A stretch of 33,838 bases of DNA, from contig CAJTVP010000020.1 of NCBI GenBank assembly GCA_910580205.1, positions 1 to 33,838 of the forward strand, read 5' to 3'. Shown here piece by piece: positions 1 to 7,948 of the stretch. This DNA comes from an uncultured Eggerthellaceae bacterium. GTDB taxonomy: Bacteria > Actinomycetota > Coriobacteriia > Coriobacteriales > Eggerthellaceae. Within the stretch, counting starts at the first letter, position 1. Each line of letters starts with the position of its first letter. Under the pieces are notes generated by a model that was not told where the DNA came from, ran no database searches, and saw nothing but the letters and a program-made list of their open reading frames with translations. Position numbers and translations under genes: made by a program.

Positions 1-2752
1 TCGCTGCCCAGCCCAGGTGGTTCTCAAGCAGCTGGCCCACATTCATACGGGAGGGGACGCCCAGGGGGTTCAGGATGACGTCGATGGGCGTGCCATCGGC
101 CAGATACGGCATGTCCTCCACAGGCAGCACGCGCGAGATGACGCCTTTGTTGCCGTGGCGGCCAGAGAGCTTGTCGCCCTGCTGCACCTTGCGCTTCTGC
201 GCCACGTACACGCGCACGAGCTCGTTGACTTGGGGTGGCAGGTCATCGCTCTTCTCAGGACCGTCTTCTCCTTCGCTGCCATTGCGGGAGAACCGGTACA
301 CGCCGATCACACGGCCACCCGCGCCATGGGGCACGCGCAGAGAGGTGTCGCGCACCTCGTGGGCCTTCGCGCCGAAGATGGCGCGAAGCAAGCGCTCCTC
401 AGCGGTGGGTTCCGTCTCGCCCTTCGGGGTGACCTTGCCCACCAGGATGTCACCGGGGAAGACCTCGGCGCCGATGCGGATGATGCCGTCGGCGTCCAGA
501 TCCGTGATCATGTCATCGGAGATGTTCGGGATCTCGCGGGTGATCTCTTCGGTGCCCAGCTTGGTGGTGCGGGCATCCACCTCGTATTCGGCGATGTGGA
601 TGGAAGTGAGAAGGTCCTCGGCCACCACGCGCTCAGAGACGATGATGGCGTCCTCGTAGTTGTAGCCCTCCCACGGCATGTAAGCCACCATGAGGTTCGC
701 ACCCAGGGCCAGCTCGCCATGGTCGCAGCTGGGGCCGTCCGCCAGCACATCTCCTGCCTGCACCTTGTCCCCCACGCGCACGATCGGGTGGTGGTTGATG
801 GAGCCGGACTGGTTGGAGCGCTGGAACTTGGGGATCAGATACTCGTCGTATTCGCCGGATTCGTTCTCCACGATGATGGTCTGGCCGTCCACATAGTCCA
901 CCACGCCCGGATTCTGGGCGACCAAGATCTCACCGGAGTCCACGGCGATGCGGTGCTCGATGCCCGTGCCCACGTACGGCGCCTCGGTGCGCAGAAGCGG
1001 CACGGCCTGGCGCTGCATGTTGGAGCCCATGAGCGCGCGGTTCGCGTCATCGTGCTCAAGGAAGGGGATCAGGGACGTCGCCACGCTGGTCATCTGGCGC
1101 GGAGAGACGTCCATGTAGTTCACCTGCATGACATCCACTTCGTCCGGGTCGCCGAAGATGCCCTCGGCGTTCTTCGTGCGGCAGAGCACGCGTTTCGCCG
1201 GCACGAACTTGCCGTCCTTGTCGAAGGTGCCGAACTGGCGCGTCTTCGGATCGAAGGAGTCGTTGGCCTGGGCGATGACGTAGTTCTCTTCCTCGTCAGC
1301 GGTCAGGTAGTCCACTTCATCGGTCACCTTGCCGTCGATCACGCGACGGTACGGGCTTTCGATGAAGCCGAAGGAATTGACGCGCGCGTAGGCCGCCAGG
1401 GAGCCGATGAGGCCGATGTTCGGGCCTTCAGGCGTCTCGATGGGGCACATGCGCCCGTAGTGGGAGGTGTGCACGTCGCGCACCTCGAAGCCAGCGCGTT
1501 CGCGGGACAGGCCGCCCGGGCCCAGCGCCGAGAGGCGGCGCTTGTGGGTGATGCCGGAGGCGGGGTTGGTCTGGTCCATGAACTGCGAGAGCTGCGAGGA
1601 GCCGAAGAACTCCTTCACGGCCGCCACGATGGGACGGATGTTCACGAGGGAGTTGGGGTTGACCTCTTCGGTGTCCTGCATGGACATGCGCTCGCGCACC
1701 ACGCGCTCCATGCGGGAGATGCCGATGCGGAACTGGTTCTGGATCAGCTCGCCCACCGTGCGGATGCGGCGGTTGCCGAAGTGGTCGATGTCGTCAGTGT
1801 GATAGCCCTCGACGCCGTCATGCAGCGCGATGATGTAGCGCATGGTGAGGGTGATGTCCTCTTTGGTGAGGGTTGAGGAGCTGTTCTCCTCCGGGTCCTC
1901 GCCCAGCTTCTTGTCCATCTTGTAGCGGCCGACCTTCGCCAGGTCATAGCGCTGCGGATTGAAGAACAGACCGTCCAGGAGCGTGCGGGCGGAGTCCACC
2001 GTGGGCGGCTCGCCCGGGCGGAAGCGCTTGTACAGCTCGATCAGGCTCTCTTCACGGGTAGTGGCGGGGTCGCGCTCAAGGGTGCGGCGGATCATCTCGG
2101 AATCGCCCAGAAGCTCGATGATCTCCTCTTCCGTCTCCGCCAGGCCCAACGCGCGCACGAGCAGCGTGGCCGGCTGCTTGCGCTTGCGGTCGATGCGGAC
2201 TGAGAGCACGTCGCGCTTGTCCGTTTCGAATTCCAGCCATGCGCCCCGGCTGGGGATGACCTTCGCGTTGTAGATGATCTTGTCGGAGGTCTTGTCGCGC
2301 TCAGAACCGAAATACACGCCCGGGGAGCGGACCAGCTGGCTGACCACGACGCGCTCGGTACCGTTGATGATGAACGTGCCGCGCGGCGTCATGAGCGGGT
2401 AGTCGCCCAGGAAGATGGGGATCTCCGCTTGCACGCCGGTGTTGCGGTTCACGTAGTTGAACGTGACCGTGAGCGGCGCCTGGTAGGTGACGTCCTTCTC
2501 CTTGCACTCGTCCACGTTGTACTGCGGCTCATCGAAGTGATGGCTCACGTAGGACAGAGACATATCCTTGGAGTTGGATTCGATCGGTCCGATATCCTCG
2601 AACGCTTGGCGGATGCCTTCGTCTTTGAACCAGGCGAAGCTGTCCGTTTGGATGCCGATCAGGTTGGGCAGATCCATGACATCTTGGATCTTCGCGAAGC
2701 TCCTTCTGTCCCGATAACGGGTATCCGGAGTGGATTTCTTAGCTTTGGCCAC
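1..2752 (-). CDS. rpoB: RNA polymerase beta subunit, 3' end outside window
   Basis: Core catalytic subunit of DNA-dependent RNA polymerase. The frame is open from a GTG at 2752 to the window edge, about 917 codons, so the last part of the usual 1,150-1,200 residues is missing. The start is fixed by GAAGGAGG just upstream of GTG GCC AAA. Recognisable blocks are FFGSSQLSQFMDQ and THKRRLSALGPGGLSRERAG (rifampicin region, 1500-1620), RMCPIETPEGPNIGL, GDKLSGRHGNKG, and at the left edge ILNPLGVPSRMNVGQ. The residues equivalent to E. coli D516, H526 and S531 are unchanged, so no common rifampicin-resistance substitution is seen. It has its own promoter, and the gene before it is a response regulator, not rplL. 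rpoC would be expected just outside the window (inference). Very confident. Confidence 0.98.
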   Translation of the reverse strand, partial: MAKAKKSTPDTRYRDRRSFAKIQDVMDLPNLIGIQTDSFAWFKDEGIRQAFEDIGPIESNSKDMSLSYVSHHFDEPQYNVDECKEKDVTYQAPLTVTFNYVNRNTGVQAEIPIFLGDYPLMTPRGTFIINGTERVVVSQLVRSPGVYFGSERDKTSDKIIYNAKVIPSRGAWLEFETDKRDVLSVRIDRKRKQPATLLVRALGLAETEEEIIELLGDSEMIRRTLERDPATTREESLIELYKRFRPGEPPTVDSARTLLDGLFFNPQRYDLAKVGRYKMDKKLGEDPEENSSSTLTKEDITLTMRYIIALHDGVEGYHTDDIDHFGNRRIRTVGELIQNQFRIGISRMERVVRERMSMQDTEEVNPNSLVNIRPIVAAVKEFFGSSQLSQFMDQTNPASGITHKRRLSALGPGGLSRERAGFEVRDVHTSHYGRMCPIETPEGPNIGLIGSLAAYARVNSFGFIESPYRRVIDGKVTDEVDYLTADEEENYVIAQANDSFDPKTRQFGTFDKDGKFVPAKRVLCRTKNAEGIFGDPDEVDVMQVNYMDVSPRQMTSVATSLIPFLEHDDANRALMGSNMQRQAVPLLRTEAPYVGTGIEHRIAVDSGEILVAQNPGVVDYVDGQTIIVENESGEYDEYLIPKFQRSNQSGSINHHPIVRVGDKVQAGDVLADGPSCDHGELALGANLMVAYMPWEGYNYEDAIIVSERVVAEDLLTSIHIAEYEVDARTTKLGTEEITREIPNISDDMITDLDADGIIRIGAEVFPGDILVGKVTPKGETEPTAEERLLRAIFGAKAHEVRDTSLRVPHGAGGRVIGVYRFSRNGSEGEDGPEKSDDLPPQVNELVRVYVAQKRKVQQGDKLSGRHGNKGVISRVLPVEDMPYLADGTPIDVILNPLGVPSRMNVGQLLENHLGWAA

Positions 2753-2819
2753 GAAGCTGTTCCTCCTTCATCGTTGGTATAGGGGCATGCTGATAAGCCG
2801 CAAAATGCAGCAATCGTCC

Positions 2820-2848
2820 AAATTAAGCATCTGGAGCAGGGCCGTCAA
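2820..2848 (-). promoter_or_regulatory. Sigma-70-type promoter of rpoB
   Basis: On the minus strand TTGACG (2843-2848) is followed after exactly 17 bp by TAATTT (2820-2825). Transcription would start near 2813 and leave a leader of about 60 nt before the rpoB GTG. A T/A-rich stretch lies directly upstream of the -35 box. Confidence 0.7.
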
Positions 2849-2914
2849 GAAAAAATTCTATGAAGTATGTGTTTTTTATGTAGTTTGATTCTTGGATGGC
2901 GAAGCGTCGAAGAA

Positions 2915-2940
2915 AAAGGCGGCTCCGCAGAGCCGCCTTT
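2915..2940 (-). terminator. Rho-independent terminator of the response regulator
   Basis: AAAGGCGGCT (2915-2924) pairs with AGCCGCCTTT (2931-2940), with one further C-G pair and a 4-nt loop. Read on the minus strand the stem is followed by a short T-rich run (TTTTTCTT). It lies about 27 nt past the regulator's stop codon and separates that gene from the rpoB promoter. Confidence 0.8.
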
Positions 2941-2967
2941 CGCTGTTCGGTGGAGAAGATGCGCAGG

Positions 2968-3681
2968 TCAGATGCCCAGCGCCTTCTTCAATGCGGACAC
3001 GCGGCGACGGCTGACGGGGATCTTCTCCTCCACGCCATTCAACGTCAGAGAGAGCGTGCCGCCCTTGATGGTCTCCACCTCTTCGATCATGGAGAGGTTC
3101 ACCAGATACGCGCGATGCACGCGGAAGAACCCATGGCCGTCAAGGCGCTTCTCCAGCTGCGCCAGGCTGACCGTGGAGAAGTAGCGGTCGTTGTCAGTCT
3201 GGAGATAGGCGTAGTCGTCGCGCGCCTTCACGAACCGGATGCTGTCGATGCCGATGAGGATCTTCTTCCCGCCTTTTTCCACAGGAATGCGCTCGTTCTT
3301 CTGCGCCTGCACGTGCAGGGCGACGTGTTCGCGAACCCGCTGGATGGCCTGGGCAAGGCGGTTCGTCTCAACCGGTTTGACCAGATAATCAAGGGCGTTC
3401 ACGGCGAACGCGTCGAGGGCATGTTCGCTGTAAGCCGTCACGAACACGACCTCCGGCGGGAACTTCAGATGCTGGAGCGCCTCCGCCAGCTGCAAGCCCG
3501 TGGCCTCCGGCATGTTGATGTCCAGGAACATGACATCGCACGGGTATTCCTTGAGCTTTTCGATGGCCTCGCGAACGCCGGCCGCTTCCGCGACCACTTC
3601 AACGCCACCCACTTCACCCAGCAGGTAAGCCAATTCAGAACGCGCAGGTGCTTCGTCATCGACGATGATCGCCTTGAGCAC
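2968..3681 (-). CDS. LytTR-family response regulator
   Basis: Two-component response regulator of 237 residues. The receiver domain (about 1-120) shows the acidic pair D8-D9, phospho-acceptor D54 in FLDINMP, T82 and K102 in the LVKP motif. The C-terminal 100 residues are a LytTR DNA-binding domain (FVKARDDYAYL, FFRVHRAYLVNL, IPVSRRR), as in AgrA, LytR and AlgR. I start it at GTG 3681 because GGAGGGGG lies just upstream; an ATG at 3717 would add 12 residues unlike the family N-terminus. No histidine kinase is present in the window, so the signal is unknown. LytTR regulators often control cell-wall, virulence or competence genes (family knowledge). It is transcribed toward rpoB but ends at its own terminator. 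Confidence 0.9.
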   Translation of the reverse strand: MLKAIIVDDEAPARSELAYLLGEVGGVEVVAEAAGVREAIEKLKEYPCDVMFLDINMPEATGLQLAEALQHLKFPPEVVFVTAYSEHALDAFAVNALDYLVKPVETNRLAQAIQRVREHVALHVQAQKNERIPVEKGGKKILIGIDSIRFVKARDDYAYLQTDNDRYFSTVSLAQLEKRLDGHGFFRVHRAYLVNLSMIEEVETIKGGTLSLTLNGVEEKIPVSRRRVSALKKALGI

Positions 3682-3779
3682 GATTCCCCCTCCAAACACT
3701 TCAACGTGGATATCCACGACCGAACTCTTCGCGGCCTGACGTGGCGACGCACGCGGCCGGCTGCATGTTGCATGGAGGC

Positions 3780-3785
3780 ATTATA
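3780..3785 (-). promoter_or_regulatory. Possible -10 box of the response regulator
   Basis: A perfect TATAAT on the minus strand about 100 nt upstream of the GTG start. No good -35 box lies 16-18 bp further upstream, so the promoter may be weak or activator-dependent. Confidence 0.4.
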
Positions 3786-3921
3786 GACTAGTTCTCTGCC
3801 GTTCACCGAGATTTCGCAACGGCGCAAAAGCGCTTTTCAAGTCGCTGACGGGAAAACTCATCCCGTTCGCCGATGGCTGCATGAACGCTGATGCGAACGC
3901 AGCGGCACGCCACGGGTGAGC

Positions 3922-3927
3922 TATAAT
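3922..3927 (+). promoter_or_regulatory. -10 box of tRNA-Leu
   Basis: A perfect TATAAT 14 nt before the first base of the mature tRNA. No convincing -35 element is visible. Confidence 0.55.
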
Positions 3928-3941
3928 CTGCTTCGTCTGTT

Positions 3942-4025
3942 GCCCGGGTGGTGGAAGGGCAGACACGTCGGTCTCAAAAACCGATGCGGAAACGCATGTG
4001 GGTTCGAATCCCACCCCGGGCACCA
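3942..4025 (+). tRNA. tRNA-Leu, anticodon CAA
   Basis: Class II tRNA with encoded CCA. The acceptor strands GCCCGGG and CCCGGGC pair, the anticodon stem TCGGT/ACCGA closes the loop CTCAAAA with anticodon CAA at 3975-3977, there is a long variable arm (TGCGGAAACGCA), and the T-arm carries GGTTCGAATCC. It reads UUG leucine codons. It stands alone, and the A+T-rich block at 4.2-9.7 kb begins directly behind it. Confidence 0.97.
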
Positions 4026-4062
4026 CGTAGGGGAGGCACTCTTTGAGCGCCTCCCCTACGTG
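4024..4062 (+). terminator. Strong hairpin overlapping the tRNA-Leu CCA end
   Basis: A perfect 14-bp stem (CACGTAGGGGAGGC at 4024-4037 with its complement at 4049-4062) and an 11-nt loop. The stem begins inside the CCA end of tRNA-Leu. No T-run follows, so it may act as an atypical terminator or a processing signal. From 4063 to 4238 I see no gene, only small hairpins rich in GAGAGC. Confidence 0.4.
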
Positions 4063-4238
4063 CATCTGGGTGGGATGAGAACCCGGGTTCGATTCGCGGT
4101 GTACGCTCTTCCACACCGCAATCCAGCACCACGCCGAACCTTGACCGCTCCCAAGCTTTCGAGAGCTGCTCTCTACTTACTCTCCATCTTTAGAGAGCTC
4201 AATCAAGCTTTAGCTGAAACCAATCGCATCGTCTCTGA

Positions 4239-5468
4239 TCATTCCTGCAGGAGATACACGTTTTCTTGGTCGATGGCAATTTGATGTGGCTGATTGTAAA
4301 GAACGCTCACCGATTCCAAGCTTTGCCTGAAAGGCAACACATCAGGAGTCTTCGCTTCGTGGAGCTTGTCCATGAGCTCTCGCGTTTGACCTTCATTGAA
4401 CTCGCCCACGCCCCTGCCCGCGTCATGCAAGGCATCATCAATAGGGGTAAAGCTGCCAAAAGGCGTTTGCTTCATGAAGTCCCCGAAACCGGAAAGTGCC
4501 GCAGAAACACCACCAAGAAACTGCGAATCCACAGCCGCATTCGAGCTTTCTTCGATCGCGTTATAGCACTCGGAATACAGCTCATGATATTCGACGCTCC
4601 GTTCGCTGATCTTGTCAGCTATGGCAGACAAGTTGGATTCGCTGAAGTTCTCACTGAGCAGCGGCTCTAAAAATGACGAGAAAGAATACGTATATACGGC
4701 AAGTTGGTATTCTTTCAACCGATCCAGCACCTCATCAAGACGCCCTCCCACTGCCAGACGAATCTCCACCGGTCCCTTCTCTTCCAACTTGCTCTTGATC
4801 TGAGCGCGCAAATGGACAATGGCCTTTTCAGATTCCTGCTTGATATCCAGAACCTTCATGTGCGCATTCTGCAACCAGGTTTTGTTGTTCCAGTTGTTCT
4901 TATAGGCCTCCAGGGTATCTTCGAGAGTCCTAACATTGCCTCGCAATTCTGCCTTGTCTTTTTGGCGCATGTATTCGAACATCTCATTGACGGTGTCTTG
5001 AATGGAGTCCAATTTCTGATTGATCTGCGCCAAAGCCGCTGCCACGAACAAAGATGTAGGGTCGTAAGGCATTGTCGTCACGCACTGAATATCGCCTAGT
5101 TCAACTGGATGAAACCGAGCCTGCCCAAACCCTTTCACCGGATCGGAAAAGGAACCCAACAAGCCCGACCCATCATTGAAGCTGTTCAGAATAGACGGAT
5201 CCAATGGCATTCCCCATTTGTCTGTTGCCTGCAGCAAAGTAGGTGCGTTGGCGGTTGTGGAAACAGAACGAAACATGGTCGGCAATGAAGCCAACCCGAC
5301 TCCGAGAGAAGGAATCTGATCGAAGGGAATCTTGAACGCCCTATCTGCATCAATTTCAATATCGGTGACCGAAAGATGTATATCCGTATTTGCAAGCTGC
5401 TGTCGGATTTGATCCAGAGAGGAATCCTCTTCAAACGACTGGCCTCTCTGCAAACTCGCTTCACTCAT
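4239..5468 (-). CDS. Uncharacterised coiled-coil protein of the membrane-stress-like island
   Basis: Unrecognised protein of 409 residues without signal peptide or clear transmembrane segment. The middle (about 130-270) is strongly helical and charged with heptad-like spacing (AALAQINQKLDSIQDTVNEM, then DKAELRGNVRTLEDTLEAYK), which suggests a long coiled coil. The last third is acidic and rich in Gly and Phe. The start ATG 5468 follows GAGGAGA. It is the last gene of the minus-strand block 9689-4239, 124 nt after the membrane protein, and like its neighbours is more A+T-rich than the flanking rpoB and pgi. A cytoplasmic partner of the membrane protein is a guess from context. No function can be assigned. 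Confidence 0.75.
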   Translation of the reverse strand: MSEASLQRGQSFEEDSSLDQIRQQLANTDIHLSVTDIEIDADRAFKIPFDQIPSLGVGLASLPTMFRSVSTTANAPTLLQATDKWGMPLDPSILNSFNDGSGLLGSFSDPVKGFGQARFHPVELGDIQCVTTMPYDPTSLFVAAALAQINQKLDSIQDTVNEMFEYMRQKDKAELRGNVRTLEDTLEAYKNNWNNKTWLQNAHMKVLDIKQESEKAIVHLRAQIKSKLEEKGPVEIRLAVGGRLDEVLDRLKEYQLAVYTYSFSSFLEPLLSENFSESNLSAIADKISERSVEYHELYSECYNAIEESSNAAVDSQFLGGVSAALSGFGDFMKQTPFGSFTPIDDALHDAGRGVGEFNEGQTRELMDKLHEAKTPDVLPFRQSLESVSVLYNQPHQIAIDQENVYLLQE

Positions 5469-5592
5469 TGGACTCTCCTCGCCGCCTCATTTCGAATACG
5501 CTCGTCATTCTCACGCCCAACATCCACTTTTCCATTCGCTCATGATACAAGGGCGGCTTCAAAAAAATCGAACGAATTCCATCATGAGGCCC

Positions 5593-6540
5593 TTAGACCT
5601 TGAGCCGCTTTTTGCCAACCATCTTCGACAGTTGCATCCCTTTCACCTTAGATAAGGAAAGATCAACATTGAGTCCCAAGATCAATTTCGTCGCCCATAA
5701 AAGCAAGACCAAAACCAAAATGGGGATGATGCATGAAACCACAAGCAACACAGCTATAGTCTCAACAAAATCACCAACAACCCCTTGAAGCCACGAAGCA
5801 CCCTCGCCTATGGCGCCGATCGCTTTGCCAGCAGCATCTTGCAAATCCTCGAATCTCTGCTGTATGAACTCAAGAGGATTCGTTGCTTCAGCTCGCTCCA
5901 CCTCTTCGGTGGCTTCTTCGGCGATCCCCACCACAGCTTCCGCTGATTCGATGGTTTGATTGATAGACTGATTGTATGTCGCCTCTATCTTGTCGGATAG
6001 AAAAACGCTCAAAGGAACTGTTAACACGAAAACGATGCCCAACAACAGCAGTTTCGTCGAAAGCTTCGTAAAGGACCGACGGTAATTGCTCTGAGGATCA
6101 ATATACAGAGAGATAAGATAAAGGACGCAACAAACAGGAATGATCACCGCGAATGTAATGAAGCCAAACGTGGTCAGCAAGTACTTCTCCAAGATTATCG
6201 CTGTCATGATGACAAGAAAGTACCCGCTTAAATCTGCGAAACGTTCAGCCATCGGCGCGCATGCTTCTCCAGGGATCGCCGACAATGCAACCGATGCAGC
6301 AGTCGAAGAAGCGGTAAGGGCAAGGACCGTGTCGCGTTTTCCGTCCAAGGATTCTATGATTCCTGAATAGGTTTCAGGTGAAGAAAAATGCCCAGCCAAT
6401 ACAAAACATGACACAAAGGCGATGACGATGAGAGTCGCCGTTACGATGATCTTGCCTTTAGTGCTGTTTATGAAAGCCATTCCTTCCTCTAAAGGTTTCT
6501 CAAGAGAGTTCGTGCTTTCAATGAGGCTATCTTCGCTCAC
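5593..6540 (-). CDS. Multi-pass membrane protein of unknown function
   Basis: Integral membrane protein of 315 residues. Hydrophobic segments lie near 30-50, 105-125, 128-147, 163-182 and 255-288; the stretch 185-250 is soluble, acidic and rich in Glu and Ala (AEEATEEVERAEA), probably helical. The C-terminus is basic (VGKKRLKV). GTG at 6540 is chosen because GGAGGAGG lies just upstream. No enzymatic motif is seen. It lies between the zinc-ribbon/anchor protein and the coiled-coil protein on the same strand, so it probably forms the membrane component of that cluster (inference). Confidence 0.8.
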   Translation of the reverse strand: MSEDSLIESTNSLEKPLEEGMAFINSTKGKIIVTATLIVIAFVSCFVLAGHFSSPETYSGIIESLDGKRDTVLALTASSTAASVALSAIPGEACAPMAERFADLSGYFLVIMTAIILEKYLLTTFGFITFAVIIPVCCVLYLISLYIDPQSNYRRSFTKLSTKLLLLGIVFVLTVPLSVFLSDKIEATYNQSINQTIESAEAVVGIAEEATEEVERAEATNPLEFIQQRFEDLQDAAGKAIGAIGEGASWLQGVVGDFVETIAVLLVVSCIIPILVLVLLLWATKLILGLNVDLSLSKVKGMQLSKMVGKKRLKV

Positions 6541-6594
6541 CGCAGTCCTCCTCCACCCGCTCTTCTATCACTCTCTCCAAACCACACGCGCAAA

Positions 6595-6684
6595 TCAAAG
6601 CATCTCGAACGCCATGCGCACATCATCAAGATCATCCTTAATCAAAGTTTTTCCATTAATACCAAAGACGGAGGAGCGTGACAA
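6595..6684 (-). CDS. Candidate small protein, 29 residues, TTG start
   Basis: Short frame in the gap between two island genes. A TTG at 6684 follows GGAGGAGGGGAA, a strong ribosome site at good spacing, and the frame runs 29 codons to TGA at 6595-6597 (it includes NGKTLIKDDLDDVRMAFEML). The same frame is open without interruption back to the TAG of the zinc-ribbon gene (6724), so it could also be a read-through extension or a separated C-terminus of that gene. The ribosome site is partly inside the 12-bp stem at 6665-6701. No homologue is recognised. Confidence 0.35.
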   Translation of the reverse strand: MSRSSVFGINGKTLIKDDLDDVRMAFEML

Positions 6685-6701
6685 TTCCCCTCCTCCGTCT
6701 T
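6665..6701 (-). terminator. Hairpin behind the zinc-ribbon gene (terminator or translational switch)
   Basis: A 12-bp perfect stem (AAGACGGAGGAG at 6665-6676 with its complement at 6690-6701) and a 13-nt loop. On the minus strand only TTT follows, so termination would be partial. The stem holds the ribosome site of the small frame at 6595-6684, with its TTG in the loop. Confidence 0.45.
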
Positions 6702-6723
6702 CTATGATCCGCTGCGCGATGCC

Positions 6724-7914
6724 CTACTCGAGCGCGGCGTTGAGGAGCTTCTCGTTGACCCGGTTCATGACCTCTATAAAGTAAAGGTCCTCTTCCTCTG
6801 TGAGACTATCCTCATCAATGGCATCGATCTTCGCTGTCATCGTCGCATAGTCAGCCACCATCTTTGCGTAATCAGCTGCCATGCTGACAGGGTTCCCGGA
6901 GGAGTTGTATTTCTCCATGAAGGCGATGTAGTCATCTATGAACTTCTCGTAGTCATCCATGAACTGCTTGAAATCGCCATCGGATGCCACGGTGCTCGGA
7001 CTGGAAGGCTGAGCCGCCTCTGAGGATGAGCTCGCCGAAGAGGCAGAGGCTGCTGAAGAAGAGGAGCCGCCTTTCGCTGCATACAAGGAAATGTACATCG
7101 TATTGAAGCCTTGATACTCTAGATGCAGCGAGTCTCCTTCAGCGTTTTCCGCATTGAACGAAGTGTCGCCTTTGTCGTAATCAACGCTGAATCCCTTTTC
7201 TATGCATTGGTCGACATAGGCGTTATAGGATGCCTTATCCATTTCACCGACATAGGCCGTGAACTGCGTTGCCGAATCAACAGCTACGCTGCCCTTCGTC
7301 TTGTTGGGGTTCGGCAGCTTCAACGCAAGACCCATAGTCGGCCAGATGAGCTCGCCATTGGTTTTAGGAGCATCAAGGTCAATTGAGATTTCATTAGATT
7401 TGGAAAAATCGATGTATCGCACAGACAGCTTATAGCCTTCAGAATCATAGGCCTCGTAGCTGTCGCCGATCGCATTGGCATCCACCGTGAATCCACGCTC
7501 TTCGCACTTATCAACGTAACTGTCGAAATCCTTTTTCGCTATCCCATCGGAAACGGTTATATGCAAGCTGTCATTGCTTTCAACCACGAACTCGCACTTG
7601 CGGTCCATGCTCGGGATCATTTGAGCAAGCGGTCCCGTCGGCCAGTCTTTTTGCTCTGACCCTTTTTGCTTGCTGCACGAATTGCTGCATGAGCCAAAAG
7701 CGATCAGCGCGATCAAAACAATGACGATAGCGACTATGATCTTGGGCACCTTGCCCTTCTTCTTGCGCTCTGGTGCATCCGTTTGCGCAGAGCCAGCCGT
7801 AGATGATGGTACGCCATCCGCACTTGAGACTGGGTCTGCCATCGGATTGCCACAAGTCGGGCAACTGGATGCGTTATCAGGCACTTCAGTACCGCATGTT
7901 TTGCATGCTTTCAT
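6724..7914 (-). CDS. Zinc-ribbon membrane-anchored protein with repeated extracytoplasmic domain
   Basis: Protein of 396 residues. An N-terminal zinc ribbon (C4, C7, C18, C21) is followed by a Ser/Thr-rich linker, a basic stretch (ERKKKGKVPK) and one transmembrane helix at about 59-74. Outside are two similar copies of a domain (about 95-175 and 180-265) sharing a pattern of W-P-T then later ...Y...C.E.GF.VD, then a Ser/Ala-rich linker and a C-terminal helical segment with FMDDYEKFIDDYIAFMEKY. The layout resembles DUF6591-type zinc-ribbon proteins (recalled family, not checked). Start ATG 7914 follows AAGGAG; the frame extends upstream, but without a ribosome site and into the SPFH gene. The stop of the SPFH gene lies 34 nt upstream. 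Probably senses or scaffolds at the membrane (inference). Confidence 0.8.
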   Translation of the reverse strand: MKACKTCGTEVPDNASSCPTCGNPMADPVSSADGVPSSTAGSAQTDAPERKKKGKVPKIIVAIVIVLIALIAFGSCSNSCSKQKGSEQKDWPTGPLAQMIPSMDRKCEFVVESNDSLHITVSDGIAKKDFDSYVDKCEERGFTVDANAIGDSYEAYDSEGYKLSVRYIDFSKSNEISIDLDAPKTNGELIWPTMGLALKLPNPNKTKGSVAVDSATQFTAYVGEMDKASYNAYVDQCIEKGFSVDYDKGDTSFNAENAEGDSLHLEYQGFNTMYISLYAAKGGSSSSAASASSASSSSEAAQPSSPSTVASDGDFKQFMDDYEKFIDDYIAFMEKYNSSGNPVSMAADYAKMVADYATMTAKIDAIDEDSLTEEEDLYFIEVMNRVNEKLLNAALE

Positions 7915-7948
7915 GTTCTGCTCCTTCTCATCACTGGATAGGAAGATG

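Noticed and set aside
1500..1620. Rifampicin-resistance substitutions in rpoB
   Set aside because: Differences from E. coli here (for example T for N518, A for L521, G for E523) are outside the main resistance residues D516, H526 and S531, which are unchanged.
17..1876. 619-codon open frame on the plus strand opposite rpoB
   Set aside because: It mirrors rpoB, whose conserved blocks are certain. Its His/Ala/Val/Asp-rich composition is what antisense frames look like in GC-rich coding DNA.
4063..4160. tRNA-like pieces (GGGTTCGATTC, later CAGCACCA) behind tRNA-Leu
   Set aside because: No paired acceptor, anticodon or T-stem can be drawn; at most a decayed fragment.
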